The notes beneath the pieces are model-generated. The model worked only from the letters and a program-made list of their open reading frames with translations. It had not been told where the DNA came from and ran no database searches. Of a stretch of 54,062 bases of DNA, positions 44,207 through 53,358 are shown one piece after another. The DNA is from CAYXVF01 sp964468125 (GTDB lineage: Bacteria > Myxococcota > XYA12-FULL-58-9 > CAYXVF01), in assembly GCA_964468125.1 (NCBI GenBank), contig CAYXVF010000036.1:1-54062 (forward strand), given 5' to 3'. Numbering within the stretch: position 1 is the stretch's first letter; every line of letters begins with the position of its first letter. A program made the translations under genes and the position numbers.

Positions 44207-44626
44207 GTGGCTTCAGCAACTCGCATAGAAGAAATCTGTACGGAGCGTGGCCTGCGCATGACGGACCAACGGCGGGTGATCGCCCGTGTCGTGTCGTCCG
44301 CTGACGATCACCCGGATGTGGATACGGTCTACCGGCGGAGCAACGACATCGACTCAAAGATCAGCATCGCGACCGTCTACCGGACGCTTCGCTTGTTCGA
44401 GGACGCAGGCATTTTGCAGCGCCACGATTTCGGTGACGGACGCGCCCGCTACGAAGAGGTCGTGGGCCGAGAGCACCACGATCACTTGATCGACGTGGAA
44501 TCGGGCGACGTCGTCGAGTTTCACGACGAGGAGCTCGAGGCGCTCAAGTCGAAGATCGCCGAGCGCCTCGGGTATGAGCTCGTCGAGCACCGCCTGGAGC
44601 TCTACGCGAAGCCGCGCAACGCTTGA
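44207..44626 (+). CDS. Fur-family metalloregulator
   Basis: The 139-residue protein has an N-terminal winged helix (RMTDQRRVIARVV, TVYRTLRLFEDAGILQRHDF) and a C-terminal metal-binding and dimerisation domain with HHDHLIDVESGDVVEFHDEE. This is the Fur metal site pattern. It lacks the CxxC structural zinc motifs of E. coli Fur, and its only Cys is near the N-terminus, as in several alpha-type Fur and Irr proteins. I chose the GTG at 44207 because a G-rich purine tract precedes it. A role in iron control of the neighbouring ferritin gene is likely. Confidence 0.88.
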   Translation: MASATRIEEICTERGLRMTDQRRVIARVVSSADDHPDVDTVYRRSNDIDSKISIATVYRTLRLFEDAGILQRHDFGDGRARYEEVVGREHHDHLIDVESGDVVEFHDEELEALKSKIAERLGYELVEHRLELYAKPRNA

Positions 44627-44680
44627 GCGCAAATTGCGGGGCGTTTCCTCTAGCCCGAGGGCGATCCACTCTCACGAGCG

Positions 44681-45148
44681 ATGATTCAGCTGCCCCCTCA
44701 CGCCTGCCCGCGGTGCGAGCATCACCCTACGATGGAGCAGTGCTCATTGCGCGGGATCGGTGTGCGTATTTGCCGCTCGTGCAAGAGCATTTTGATGACC
44801 TGGGCCGACCTTCGGGCGGCGATTGGGATCGCGGCCCGCGCCGGCGCCCGGGAGAGCTCACCGAGCGGCTACTTCACGCGCATCAAGCATCAGCCCGCCT
44901 GGGTGAACGAAGACCCGAGCATTCGCTGCCCCGAGTGCCGCTACAACATGTACGAAGCGAAAAACCACGGCATTGTGGTGGACTTCTGCCTCAATTGCGA
45001 GGCCGTGTGGTTCGACGAGGGCGAGCTGCGCGCGGCCCTCGCTGCGGCTAAGAAGTCCGGTGGACTTCAGCTCGTTCCGGACGACACCGAGGCGAATGAG
45101 ACCGCAAGCCTCATCGCCTACATGCTCGACACGATCACCACCGAATAG
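44681..45148 (+). CDS. Double TFIIB-type zinc-ribbon protein
   Basis: The 155-residue protein has two CxxC...CxxC ribbons: CPRC with CRSC (about residues 9-34) and CPEC with CLNC (about 84-108). The second, VDFCLNCEAVWFDEGEL, is the typical TFIIB-like zinc ribbon. The C-terminal 45 residues are acidic. Such small proteins are common in Myxococcota, and their function is unknown. It converges with the sigma-factor gene with one base between stop codons. Confidence 0.75.
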   Translation: MIQLPPHACPRCEHHPTMEQCSLRGIGVRICRSCKSILMTWADLRAAIGIAARAGARESSPSGYFTRIKHQPAWVNEDPSIRCPECRYNMYEAKNHGIVVDFCLNCEAVWFDEGELRAALAAAKKSGGLQLVPDDTEANETASLIAYMLDTITTE

Positions 45149-45149
45149 C

Positions 45150-45695
45150 TCAGCAGCAGTCGTCGTTCTTTTGCCATTCAATGGCGTTGCCCCGTGCGTC
45201 GACGTGGATGGTGCAGCAGGCCTCGAGAATCTCGCGCAACTCGGCTCGCCCGCGCTGAATGCGGCTCTTGGCACCGGAGAGCGAAAGCCCCAAGCGCTCG
45301 GCGACCTTTCGTTGCTTCAACCCTTCGACGTCCGCGAGCCACACGGCCTCGCGTTTTTCCGGGGGCAAGAGCTCGATGAACGCACGCAGCCAGGTACCGA
45401 CCAGCTGGTTTTCGTTCTCGTCTTCCACGAGCTCGCATTCCGGCGCGGGCGGCTCCTCTTCATCCAGTGGGGTCGCCCGGCGTCGGGTGCGATAGTGGTC
45501 GATCAGAACATTGCGAGCGATGCGGTAGGCGAAGGGCTGCAGGCGGTCGTGGTCCGAGAGGGACGGCAATCCCGCCCAAAGCTTCAACAACACCTCTTGG
45601 GCTAAGTCTTCGGCCTGGGCGGGATCGCGGACCCGTCTGCGCATGAACGCGAGGAGCGGATCCCGCAGACCCCGAACGCGTTCCTCATCCAGCAC
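45150..45695 (-). CDS. SigZ-like ECF sigma factor with Cys-rich tail
   Basis: The 181-residue ECF sigma factor has region 2 (QAEDLAQEVLLKLWAGLPSL and FAYRIARNVLIDHYR) and region 4 (LKQRKVAERLGLSLSGAKSR). A C-terminal extension EACCTIHVDARGNAIEWQK ends in DDCC. This Cys-pair tail is a feature of SigZ-like sigma factors and could sense thiol-reactive metals directly. I chose the GTG at 45695 because the ATG at 45749 would give a 65-bp overlap with the upstream lyase gene. Whichever start is used, the two genes overlap and are probably coupled. Confidence 0.8.
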   Translation of the reverse strand: MLDEERVRGLRDPLLAFMRRRVRDPAQAEDLAQEVLLKLWAGLPSLSDHDRLQPFAYRIARNVLIDHYRTRRRATPLDEEEPPAPECELVEDENENQLVGTWLRAFIELLPPEKREAVWLADVEGLKQRKVAERLGLSLSGAKSRIQRGRAELREILEACCTIHVDARGNAIEWQKNDDCC

Positions 45696-46122
45696 TGGCG
45701 GTAGGTCCACAGCAGTCGCTCTCCGTTCGCTTCGAGTCGGTCGCTTCAACGTCGGCCTCGGTCACCACGAAGAGCTCCCAGCCGTGGCCGTCCGGGTCGC
45801 GCACCCAGAACTTGTCCTGCACAGAGTAGCAGCACGCAACCTGCGCTTCCTCCTTGGTTCCTAGACCTGCGCCACTGAGGCGCTTTTGCTCGGCCCACAC
45901 GATGTCCGTGCTCGGCAACTGGATTCCAAAGTGGGAGTGCGCGCCCGGCGGACGCACCCCCTGCGGGTCCTCGTTCAAGGCGAGGTGCACCGAGGGCTCC
46001 TCTAACTCGAACTTCGCGTAGCCGGGGCGCACCTTGCTGGGCTCGGCGCCAAAGAGGACGCGGTAGAATGAGAGGGATCGCTCGAGATCCGAGACGGTGA
46101 GGGCGATGTGCACACGAGACAT
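45685..46122 (-). CDS. arsI: ArsI-like glyoxalase-fold C-As lyase
   Basis: The 145-residue vicinal-oxygen-chelate protein has His in VHIALTVSDLERSL, a second His in HSHFGIQLP and a Glu in DPDGHGWELF as metal ligands. The vicinal cysteine pair in EEAQVACCYSVQDKFW is the thiol site that binds trivalent organoarsenicals in ArsI. The C-terminus carries another Cys pair (DCCGP). ArsI cleaves methylarsenite to arsenite; the related CadI family is also possible. It overlaps the SigZ-like gene and has AAAGGAG 10 bases before its ATG. Confidence 0.85.
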   Translation of the reverse strand: MSRVHIALTVSDLERSLSFYRVLFGAEPSKVRPGYAKFELEEPSVHLALNEDPQGVRPPGAHSHFGIQLPSTDIVWAEQKRLSGAGLGTKEEAQVACCYSVQDKFWVRDPDGHGWELFVVTEADVEATDSKRTESDCCGPTASAG

Positions 46123-46292
46123 GGATGTTTTGACTCCTTTTTCGAGCGCCGTCGTGGCGCTTCATTTGGGAAGACGGAGCTGAGGGCAAAAGGACGCACG
46201 GGATCTGCACATTTCTTTCGCCAGATCCCCGCGGGCTCTTCAGGTCGTTTGCTCCGAGGGCGGGCACGCTCTTCTCAACAGGAGGAGCAAAG

Positions 46293-47567
46293 ATGCGTCC
46301 AGTTTTGAGAATCATGGGGATCGTGGTGGTGTTCTGCGCGGCGAGCGTGGCGTGGTTGATTCTCGGGGGACTCACAGTCGCCCGCACCGACGACTCGAGC
46401 TACGCTCTGCGCGGCGAGGTGCAGGAGCTCTGGGGCACCCCGCAGCATCAGCAGGCGCCGAGCTTTCAGTTTCAGTGGCAGGTCCAGGAGCTCGTGGAAC
46501 GAGAGGTGCAGACCGACAAGGGCAGGCGAACGGTGCGCGAAATGGCGACGGTTACCAAGTACGAGTCCGTAAGCCCGAGCTCGACGCGGCTGAAAGTCGG
46601 CCTCGAGAGCGATCTGCGCCGCAAAGGATTGGTCTGGTACTCCCTCTACGACGTGGACCTCGACGGGACCTGGACCTACGAGCACACCCTCGACCGCGAC
46701 GGTGAGCTCGTCGTCACCTTTCCATTCCCGGACAGCAGCGGCGTCTACGACCGCTTCACGTTCACCGTAAACGGAACGGACTACGCGTCGAGCGCGACGC
46801 CGGTGAACGGTCGCGTCACTCACCGGATGCCGATCGAAAAAGGTCAGCGAGTGGAGCTGCGCGCGGGTTACGTCAGCCGCGGCCTCGATGAATGGCGCTA
46901 CGTTCCCGCTCAAGGAGTGGGGCGAATTCAGGACTTTGAGCTCGCCATGACGACTGACTTCGAGGACATCGATTTTCCGACCTACACGTTGTCGCCGAAC
47001 GACAAGACGCGGACGGATAGCGGTTGGGACCTTCGCTGGCAGTTTGATCGCGTGGTCACCGGGCACGGCATCGGCATGGTCACGCCGAGAAGGATTCAGC
47101 CAGGACAGCTCGCCAGCAGCCTCTCGTTCTCCGCCCCCGTGTCGCTGCTCTTCTTCTTTTTGGTGATCTTCGTGCTTGCCACTCTGCGGCGGATCGAGAT
47201 CCATCCGGTGAACTACCTCTTTCTCGCCGGCGCCTTCTTCGCCTTCCATTTGCTCTTTGCTTATCTCGTCGACCACGTGGCGGTGGAGCTCGCTTTTGCG
47301 GTGTGCAGCGTAGTGAGCGTGTTCTTGGTGACGACCTACATGCGCTTGGTGGTGTCGGACCGCTTCGCCTTCGTAGAGGCCGCGGCAGCCCAGCTCGTCT
47401 ACTTGATCGGCTTCTCCCTGGCGCATTTCTGGTCTGGGTACACGGGACTCACGATCACCGTGCTCGCCATCCTGACCCTGTTCTTGCTGATGCAGCTCAC
47501 CGGGCGGATCCGCTGGGGTGAGGCGCTGGCCGGCGGTACGCTCGCGACCCAAACCAGCGCCGGCTGA
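46293..47567 (+). CDS. creD: CreD-like inner-membrane protein
   Basis: The 424-residue protein has an N-terminal membrane segment, a large periplasmic domain (about 30-285) and four to five C-terminal membrane helices. The stretches SFSAPVSLLFFF, EIHPVNYLFLAGAFFAFHLL and GYTGLTITVLAILTLFLLMQ match the CreD (colicin E2 tolerance) family. The ATG at 46293 has a perfect AGGAGG. No creBC genes flank it, so regulation by CreBC is not supported here; its role in envelope stress remains unproven. Confidence 0.85.
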   Translation: MRPVLRIMGIVVVFCAASVAWLILGGLTVARTDDSSYALRGEVQELWGTPQHQQAPSFQFQWQVQELVEREVQTDKGRRTVREMATVTKYESVSPSSTRLKVGLESDLRRKGLVWYSLYDVDLDGTWTYEHTLDRDGELVVTFPFPDSSGVYDRFTFTVNGTDYASSATPVNGRVTHRMPIEKGQRVELRAGYVSRGLDEWRYVPAQGVGRIQDFELAMTTDFEDIDFPTYTLSPNDKTRTDSGWDLRWQFDRVVTGHGIGMVTPRRIQPGQLASSLSFSAPVSLLFFFLVIFVLATLRRIEIHPVNYLFLAGAFFAFHLLFAYLVDHVAVELAFAVCSVVSVFLVTTYMRLVVSDRFAFVEAAAAQLVYLIGFSLAHFWSGYTGLTITVLAILTLFLLMQLTGRIRWGEALAGGTLATQTSAG

Positions 47568-47614
47568 AACGGTACATGGCGTCGGCGCGAGCCCGTCCTT
47601 ATGATGGCCTCGCC

Positions 47615-48844
47615 ATGTTGTCCCACCGAGAGCGTTTCATCGTCCTGATCATCGCCGCGGTGCAGTTCATCAATATCCTCGATTTCATCATGGTGACCCC
47701 GCTCGCGGGGGACTTTGCGCAGGCGCTGGGGATTCGTACGGACCGGATCGGCATTGTCGCCGGCAGCTATACGGTGGCTGCGGGAATCTCCGGCCTCATC
47801 GGCTCGACCTTTTGGGACCGCTTCGAGCGCAAGCGCGCGCTCGCCTTCTGCGTCGTGGGCCTCGGGGTGGGCACGCTCGCCTGCGCGCTTGCGGTAGACA
47901 TCTGGACGCTGATTGCCGCCCGGGTATTGGCCGGGGTGTTTGGCGGTCCGGCCACGGCCCTCGCGATCGCCATCGTCGCGGACACGGTGCCAAACGAGCG
48001 ACGGGGCCGGGCCATGGGCGTCGTCATGGGAGCCTTCTCCATGGCCTCGATCCTAGGAGTGCCCGCCGGGTTGAAGCTCGCGGAGCTCGGCACCTGGCGC
48101 ACGCCCTTCATCGTCGTCGGGATCGCGGCCTTTGTCATCGTCGCAGCCGCCCTCATCGCTCTGCCGAGCATGCGAGAGCACATCGGAGCGGGCACCGAAG
48201 AAGAGAAGCGCTATCCCCTCCGCTTCTTGAAGAAGCGTGAGAGTTGGTACGCCTTCGGAATGATCGCAGCGGCGCAGACGGCGGGCTTCATGATCTTCCC
48301 GAACATCACCGCTTACGTCCTCTTCAACCTGGGTTATCCGCGCAGCGAGCTCGAGGTGCTCTATTTCGTCGGCGGCTTCCTGAGCCTCTTCGGAATGCAG
48401 GTCGCCGGGCGCCTCTCAGACCGCATCGGGGTCTTCCGCGTCGGGACGGCGGCGATCAGCAGCGCGTGTGTGATCATGTACCTGCTCTTTGTTGCCTTCG
48501 AGCCTGGCTGGCCGCTCCTGCCACTCTTCGCCTTCTTCATGATGACCATGTCGATGCGCGCCGTCGCCCAGAACACGATCGCGAGTCAGGTGCCCGCGCC
48601 CCACGAGCGCGCCCGGTTCATGTCGATGCAATCGGCTACCCAGCATTTTGCGAGCTCCACCGGTGCGATCATCAGCTCGCTCATCCTCGTGGAGGGTGAG
48701 GGCATGGCCCTCGAAGGACTGGACACGGTGGTCCTCACCTCGATCGCCTTGTTCATGACGCTCCCGCCGTTGATGTGGCTCCTCGAAGGTCGAATCCGGG
48801 GACGAAACGCGCTGCCGGCGCAGCCGACGCCGCACCGCGCCTAA
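47615..48844 (+). CDS. MFS transporter, DHA1-type efflux permease
   Basis: The 409-residue protein has 12 predicted membrane helices. The A-motif-like loop after helix 2 reads GSTFWDRFERKRALAF. The segment LAGVFGGPATALAIAIVADTV and following ERRGRAMGVV fit drug or sugar efflux permeases of the AraJ type. The substrate is unknown. I chose the ATG at 47615; TATGAT ends nine bases before it. An ATG at 47576 would add 13 residues. The LysR gene follows 55 bp downstream on the same strand. Confidence 0.85.
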   Translation: MLSHRERFIVLIIAAVQFINILDFIMVTPLAGDFAQALGIRTDRIGIVAGSYTVAAGISGLIGSTFWDRFERKRALAFCVVGLGVGTLACALAVDIWTLIAARVLAGVFGGPATALAIAIVADTVPNERRGRAMGVVMGAFSMASILGVPAGLKLAELGTWRTPFIVVGIAAFVIVAAALIALPSMREHIGAGTEEEKRYPLRFLKKRESWYAFGMIAAAQTAGFMIFPNITAYVLFNLGYPRSELEVLYFVGGFLSLFGMQVAGRLSDRIGVFRVGTAAISSACVIMYLLFVAFEPGWPLLPLFAFFMMTMSMRAVAQNTIASQVPAPHERARFMSMQSATQHFASSTGAIISSLILVEGEGMALEGLDTVVLTSIALFMTLPPLMWLLEGRIRGRNALPAQPTPHRA

Positions 48845-48899
48845 GCGCGACTAGACGCCATTGTTTTCCGGTCCTGGGGCTGCGATCTTCATGGGCGCA

Positions 48900-49868
48900 A
48901 TGGAAGGCGCAACCCTCGATCAACTCGAAGTCTTCATCACCGTCGCCGAGGTGGGCAGCTTCTCGGCGGCAGCGCGGCGCCTCCATCGGGCCCAGTCCGC
49001 GGTCAGCTATGCAGTGGCGACGCTCGAGGCAGGCCTCGACGTGCAACTCTTCGATCGTGCGGGGCGTACGCCGGTGCTCACCGATGCGGGGAAGGCCCTC
49101 ATCCGCGAGGCACGCACGATCCTGGTTCACGCGGAGCAGCTTCGCTCCCGAGCGAAGGAGATCGCCGGCGGGACCGAGGCGCAGATTTCCCTCGCGGTCG
49201 ACGTGATGTTTCCCATGCCGCTCCTTCTCGAGACGCTTCGAGAATTTCAGGAGGCCTATCCTCGCGTTTCCCTCCGCCTCTACACCGAGGCTCTGGGATC
49301 GGTGGTCAGCCTGGTCGAGGAACGACGCTGCCAGCTCGGGATTTCCTCACCGCTGCCGAGCTATCCTGGAGGTCTTTCGCGCACCCCACTTCTCAGGTTC
49401 CCACTCGTGTGCGTCTGCTCTTCCAGCCATTCATTGGCAGAGGAAGACGCCCCGATCCCGGAACCCATCCTGCGTGGACACACGCAGCTGATCCTCACCG
49501 ACCGATCGTCGCTCACGGAAGGGGTAGACATGGGGACCGTATCCGGCGCGTCGTGGAGATTGGCGGATCTCAGCGCCAAACACGCGCTTCTCAAAGGCGG
49601 GTTCGGTTGGGGGAACATGCCTCGCCACATGGTGGAGGAAGAGCTCGGGCGGGGTGAGCTCGTGGCTCTCGAAACCGAGAGCCTTTCGAACATCGAGCTC
49701 ACCCTCCACTTGGTCCGAAGGGATGCGGACTGGACCGGCCCAGCAACTCAGTGGCTGATCGAGAAGCTCAAAAACAGCTGCAGCCGCTTTGAGGAGCAGA
49801 CCCGGAAGGCCGCCGTCAAGCCAGGTCGAAAATCAGCACGTCCGCGTCAGAAACGCCGCGAAGTCTGA
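48900..49868 (+). CDS. LysR-family transcriptional regulator
   Basis: The 322-residue regulator has an N-terminal winged helix (LEVFITVAEVGSFSAAARRL, then RAQSAVSYAVATLE) and a substrate-binding domain (about 90-295). The C-terminal 25 residues form a basic tail (KPGRKSARPRQKRREV). The effector is unknown. It follows the MFS gene and may control it. Its 3' end overlaps the convergent cupin gene by 53 bp. Confidence 0.88.
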   Translation: MEGATLDQLEVFITVAEVGSFSAAARRLHRAQSAVSYAVATLEAGLDVQLFDRAGRTPVLTDAGKALIREARTILVHAEQLRSRAKEIAGGTEAQISLAVDVMFPMPLLLETLREFQEAYPRVSLRLYTEALGSVVSLVEERRCQLGISSPLPSYPGGLSRTPLLRFPLVCVCSSSHSLAEEDAPIPEPILRGHTQLILTDRSSLTEGVDMGTVSGASWRLADLSAKHALLKGGFGWGNMPRHMVEEELGRGELVALETESLSNIELTLHLVRRDADWTGPATQWLIEKLKNSCSRFEEQTRKAAVKPGRKSARPRQKRREV

Positions 49869-50112
49869 CTTCGGAGCTGAGCGCCATCGCATCCCCTGCC
49901 TTCAGCGTCTCACCGTTGACCTCGAGCCGACCCGTCGCCACGTGCACCCAATAGTGCCGCTCCGGGTCTAGGGGCTGCGTGAGCTCGTGACCTTCCTCGA
50001 GCAGGCTGCCGAACAGGCGCGCGTCCTGGTGAATGGTCAGGGACCCGTCCTCGCCGGTGGGCGAGACGAGAAGCCGAAGCCGATTGCGCTCGCCTCGTCG
50101 GATCTGAACCAT
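49816..50112 (-). CDS. Stand-alone pirin/quercetinase C-terminal cupin domain
   Basis: The 98-residue protein corresponds only to the C-terminal cupin of pirin/YhaK-like quercetin dioxygenases: LRLLVSPTGEDGSLTIHQDA, HYWVHVATGRLEVNGE and ADVLIFDL. The N-terminal metal-binding cupin is missing, so dioxygenase activity is not expected. It is not simply truncated debris, since its ATG is preceded by AAAGGAG and the frame is intact. It could be a small regulatory or accessory protein. It converges with and overlaps the LysR gene. Confidence 0.75.
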   Translation of the reverse strand: MVQIRRGERNRLRLLVSPTGEDGSLTIHQDARLFGSLLEEGHELTQPLDPERHYWVHVATGRLEVNGETLKAGDAMALSSEVRLRGVSDADVLIFDLA

Positions 50113-50167
50113 CGTGGACTCCTTTCATCCTGGGTTCACGGCCAGTACACTAGGGGGAGTGGCTATC

Positions 50168-50194
50168 TTGGGAATCGATAAAAAACTGACCCAA
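50168..50194. promoter_or_regulatory. Inverted repeat in the cupin/yccF divergent region
   Basis: TTGGG (50168-50172) and CCCAA (50190-50194) arms flank an AT-rich 17-bp centre between the divergent cupin and yccF genes. The arms are short, so this is a weak operator candidate. Confidence 0.2.
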
Positions 50195-50214
50195 ACCATC
50201 ACGGATTTCGATAT

Positions 50215-50592
50215 ATGAGTCTCTTGGGGAACATCATCTGGTTGGTCTTTGGGGGCGTGATCTCGGGGATCCTGTACATGTTTTCGGGACTCGCTCTCTG
50301 TCTCACGATCGTGGGGATCCCCTTCGGCTTGCGCTCGATCAAGATGGGGATCGAGATCATGATGCCTTTCGGCAAGGAGCTGCGAGAGCTGCCGGAAGCC
50401 AACTCGCCCCTCCGGTTGATCTTCAATGTGATCTGGTTGCTTCTCTTTGGCTGGGAGCTGGCGCTGAACCACGCGTTTTGGGCCTTGCTCTTCGCCATCA
50501 CCATCGTGGGTCTTCCTTTCGCGCTCCAACACCTCAAGCTCATCCCCCTCGCGCTCTTTCCCTTCGGACGGGAGCTCGTGCCGGAGCGCTAG
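50215..50592 (+). CDS. yccF: YccF family inner-membrane protein
   Basis: The 125-residue protein has two similar halves, each with a helix then a re-entrant loop: LTIVGIPFGLRSIKMG with MMPFGKEL, and ITIVGLPFALQHLKL with LFPFGREL. These repeats define YccF. The family has no settled function. It is the first gene of an operon with a histidine kinase (three-base gap) and an OmpR-type regulator, suggesting that it modulates or reports to that pair. Confidence 0.88.
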   Translation: MSLLGNIIWLVFGGVISGILYMFSGLALCLTIVGIPFGLRSIKMGIEIMMPFGKELRELPEANSPLRLIFNVIWLLLFGWELALNHAFWALLFAITIVGLPFALQHLKLIPLALFPFGRELVPER

Positions 50593-50595
50593 CGG

Positions 50596-51534
50596 ATGGG
50601 GAAGCCGACCTATCGCAGCATCTCCGGTCCGATCGTCCTCGGCGCGAGCTCGGTCGCGCTGTCGATCGTACTGCTCGTCGGGTGGATCCTGCTGATCGTC
50701 CAGAATCTCCAGCTCACCAAGCGGGTGGCGGAGAATACCTGGCTCCTGGTTGCGGGGATCGTTTCCCTGGCCGCGATCATCAGCGTGCTCGTGCTCTTCA
50801 GTGTATTTCTGGTGCGGGAGATCCTCGAAGTCCGGCGCCAGACGAGCTTCATCGACTCCGTGACCCACGAGCTGCGAAGCCCGCTCGCATCGCTGAGCCT
50901 CGGAATTCAGACCCTCGATCGGGAAACGCTCGACCCCGCTACCGCAAAAGAAGTTCGGGGACGCATGCGGCGCGACGTGGAGCGCTTGTCCCTCTTCATC
51001 GAAGAGGTGCTCGAGGCGAGTCGCGTGGACCATGGTCACTCAACTCAGAGTGTCAGTGAGTTCGACCTAAAGGAGCTCGTTGAGCGGGTCGTCGAGGTTG
51101 TCTGTCGGCGTTGGGATGTCGATCCGAAGTCGGTCCGGGTCGACGTGGAAGACGGGGTCCTCATGCACACGGACCAGACGGCGATCGAGACCGTGCTCCG
51201 GAATCTCGTCGACAACGCGGTCAAATACAGCGGTCGGCCGCCGGAGGTCGTGGTGCGCGCGCAACGCGCCGGCGACGATCTGCAGATCGAAGTCACGGAC
51301 AAAGGCATTGGAATCCCGGTGGGATTGCACAAGCGGGTGTTCGAGCGTTTTTACCGCGTGCCCGAGGAGGCCGTTCGCAGCCGCTCCGGAACCGGGCTCG
51401 GACTGTTTGTGGTGAACGCGTTGGTGCGGGGAATCGGCGGACGGATGAGCGCAAAGAGCGAGGGGGTCGGAAAAGGCACCACGATGCACGTGCACTTGCC
51501 TGGGCGCCGCGTCTTGGTGGAGAGAGCCTCATGA
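50596..51534 (+). CDS. Short-loop sensor histidine kinase
   Basis: The 312-residue kinase has two membrane helices (about 12-35 and 49-73) with only about 13 residues between them, and no HAMP domain. The phospho-acceptor is His91 (SVTHELRSPL). The ATP-binding domain has NLVDNAVKYSG, TDKGIGIP and GTGLGLFVV. Kinases with almost no extracellular loop usually sense in the membrane or through a partner, so the operon neighbour YccF is a good candidate. The stop overlaps the regulator start (ATGA). Confidence 0.93.
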   Translation: MGKPTYRSISGPIVLGASSVALSIVLLVGWILLIVQNLQLTKRVAENTWLLVAGIVSLAAIISVLVLFSVFLVREILEVRRQTSFIDSVTHELRSPLASLSLGIQTLDRETLDPATAKEVRGRMRRDVERLSLFIEEVLEASRVDHGHSTQSVSEFDLKELVERVVEVVCRRWDVDPKSVRVDVEDGVLMHTDQTAIETVLRNLVDNAVKYSGRPPEVVVRAQRAGDDLQIEVTDKGIGIPVGLHKRVFERFYRVPEEAVRSRSGTGLGLFVVNALVRGIGGRMSAKSEGVGKGTTMHVHLPGRRVLVERAS

Positions 51535-52253
51535 ACGGAGAAGGAACTCGCCCCTACGTGTTGGTCGTCGAAGACGAGGAGCATCTCGCAGCCGGGCTGA
51601 AGCTCAATCTGTCACTCGAGGGCTTCGACGTGCACGTTGCGGGAACCGGAAGGGAGGCGATCAGCGCCTTTGTCCAGATCCGTCCCTTCGACGTAGTCAT
51701 CCTCGACGTCATGCTGCCTGACATGGACGGCTTCGAGCTGTGCCAGCGACTGCGCTCGAGCGGCAACTTCGTGCCCGTGCTGATGCTCACCGCGCGGGAC
51801 ACGGCGCAAGATCGCGTCCGCGGACTGGATGCGGGTGCAGACGATTACCTGACGAAACCCTTCGATCTCGCCGAGCTCGTCGCACGGATCAACTCCCAGC
51901 TGCGTCGACAAACTTGGGAGGGAGGTCAGCGGGAGCCTCGCTCAGCGGCGCTCGTCTTTGGTGACGCCGAGGTCGACTTCGAGACCCACCGGGTGACAGT
52001 GAATGGTGAAGAGCACAATCTCACGCACCTCGAGCTCGAGCTCTTGCGCTACTTCGCAAACAACGAAGGTCGCGTGGTCAGCCGCGAGGAGCTTCTGGAA
52101 AAGGTCTGGCAGATGCGCCACGTTCCGAACACGCGGACCGTCGACAATTTCATTTCGCGCTTGCGTAAGGTGTTCGAGCCAGACCCTAAGCACCCGCAGC
52201 ACTTCTTATCGCATCGAGGCGCGGGCTATCGTTTCGTCCTGAATCCCGCGTGA
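51531..52253 (+). CDS. OmpR-type response regulator
   Basis: The 240-residue regulator has a receiver domain with VVEDEEH, phospho-acceptor Asp59 (VILDVMLPDMDGF) and TKPFD. Its winged-helix domain has NLTHLELELLRYFANNEG, NTRTVDNFISRLRKVF and a HRGAGYRFVLNP end. The ATG overlaps the kinase stop, so the two are translationally coupled and form a cognate pair. Targets are unknown; yccF itself is the first to test. Confidence 0.93.
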   Translation: MNGEGTRPYVLVVEDEEHLAAGLKLNLSLEGFDVHVAGTGREAISAFVQIRPFDVVILDVMLPDMDGFELCQRLRSSGNFVPVLMLTARDTAQDRVRGLDAGADDYLTKPFDLAELVARINSQLRRQTWEGGQREPRSAALVFGDAEVDFETHRVTVNGEEHNLTHLELELLRYFANNEGRVVSREELLEKVWQMRHVPNTRTVDNFISRLRKVFEPDPKHPQHFLSHRGAGYRFVLNPA

Positions 52254-52398
52254 CGGATTTGGTCGTTTTCGCGCCTTCGTGGACGAAGCAGAGACACAAC
52301 CTTTACATTGCGTGACCGAAGGATGACGGCAACGCACTGTGTTTTTCGTGATGTTAACCTCGTCGCCGCACATGAACGCGGCAGGAGGAACACAGACG

Positions 52399-53325
<927 letters not shown>

Positions 53326-53358
53326 CCCCCGGCGCAAAAAGTGGCTAGGTTCCGCGCC

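Noticed and set aside
48900..49868. LysR as regulator of the cupin gene
   Set aside because: Convergent orientation gives no shared promoter; control of the MFS gene is equally possible.
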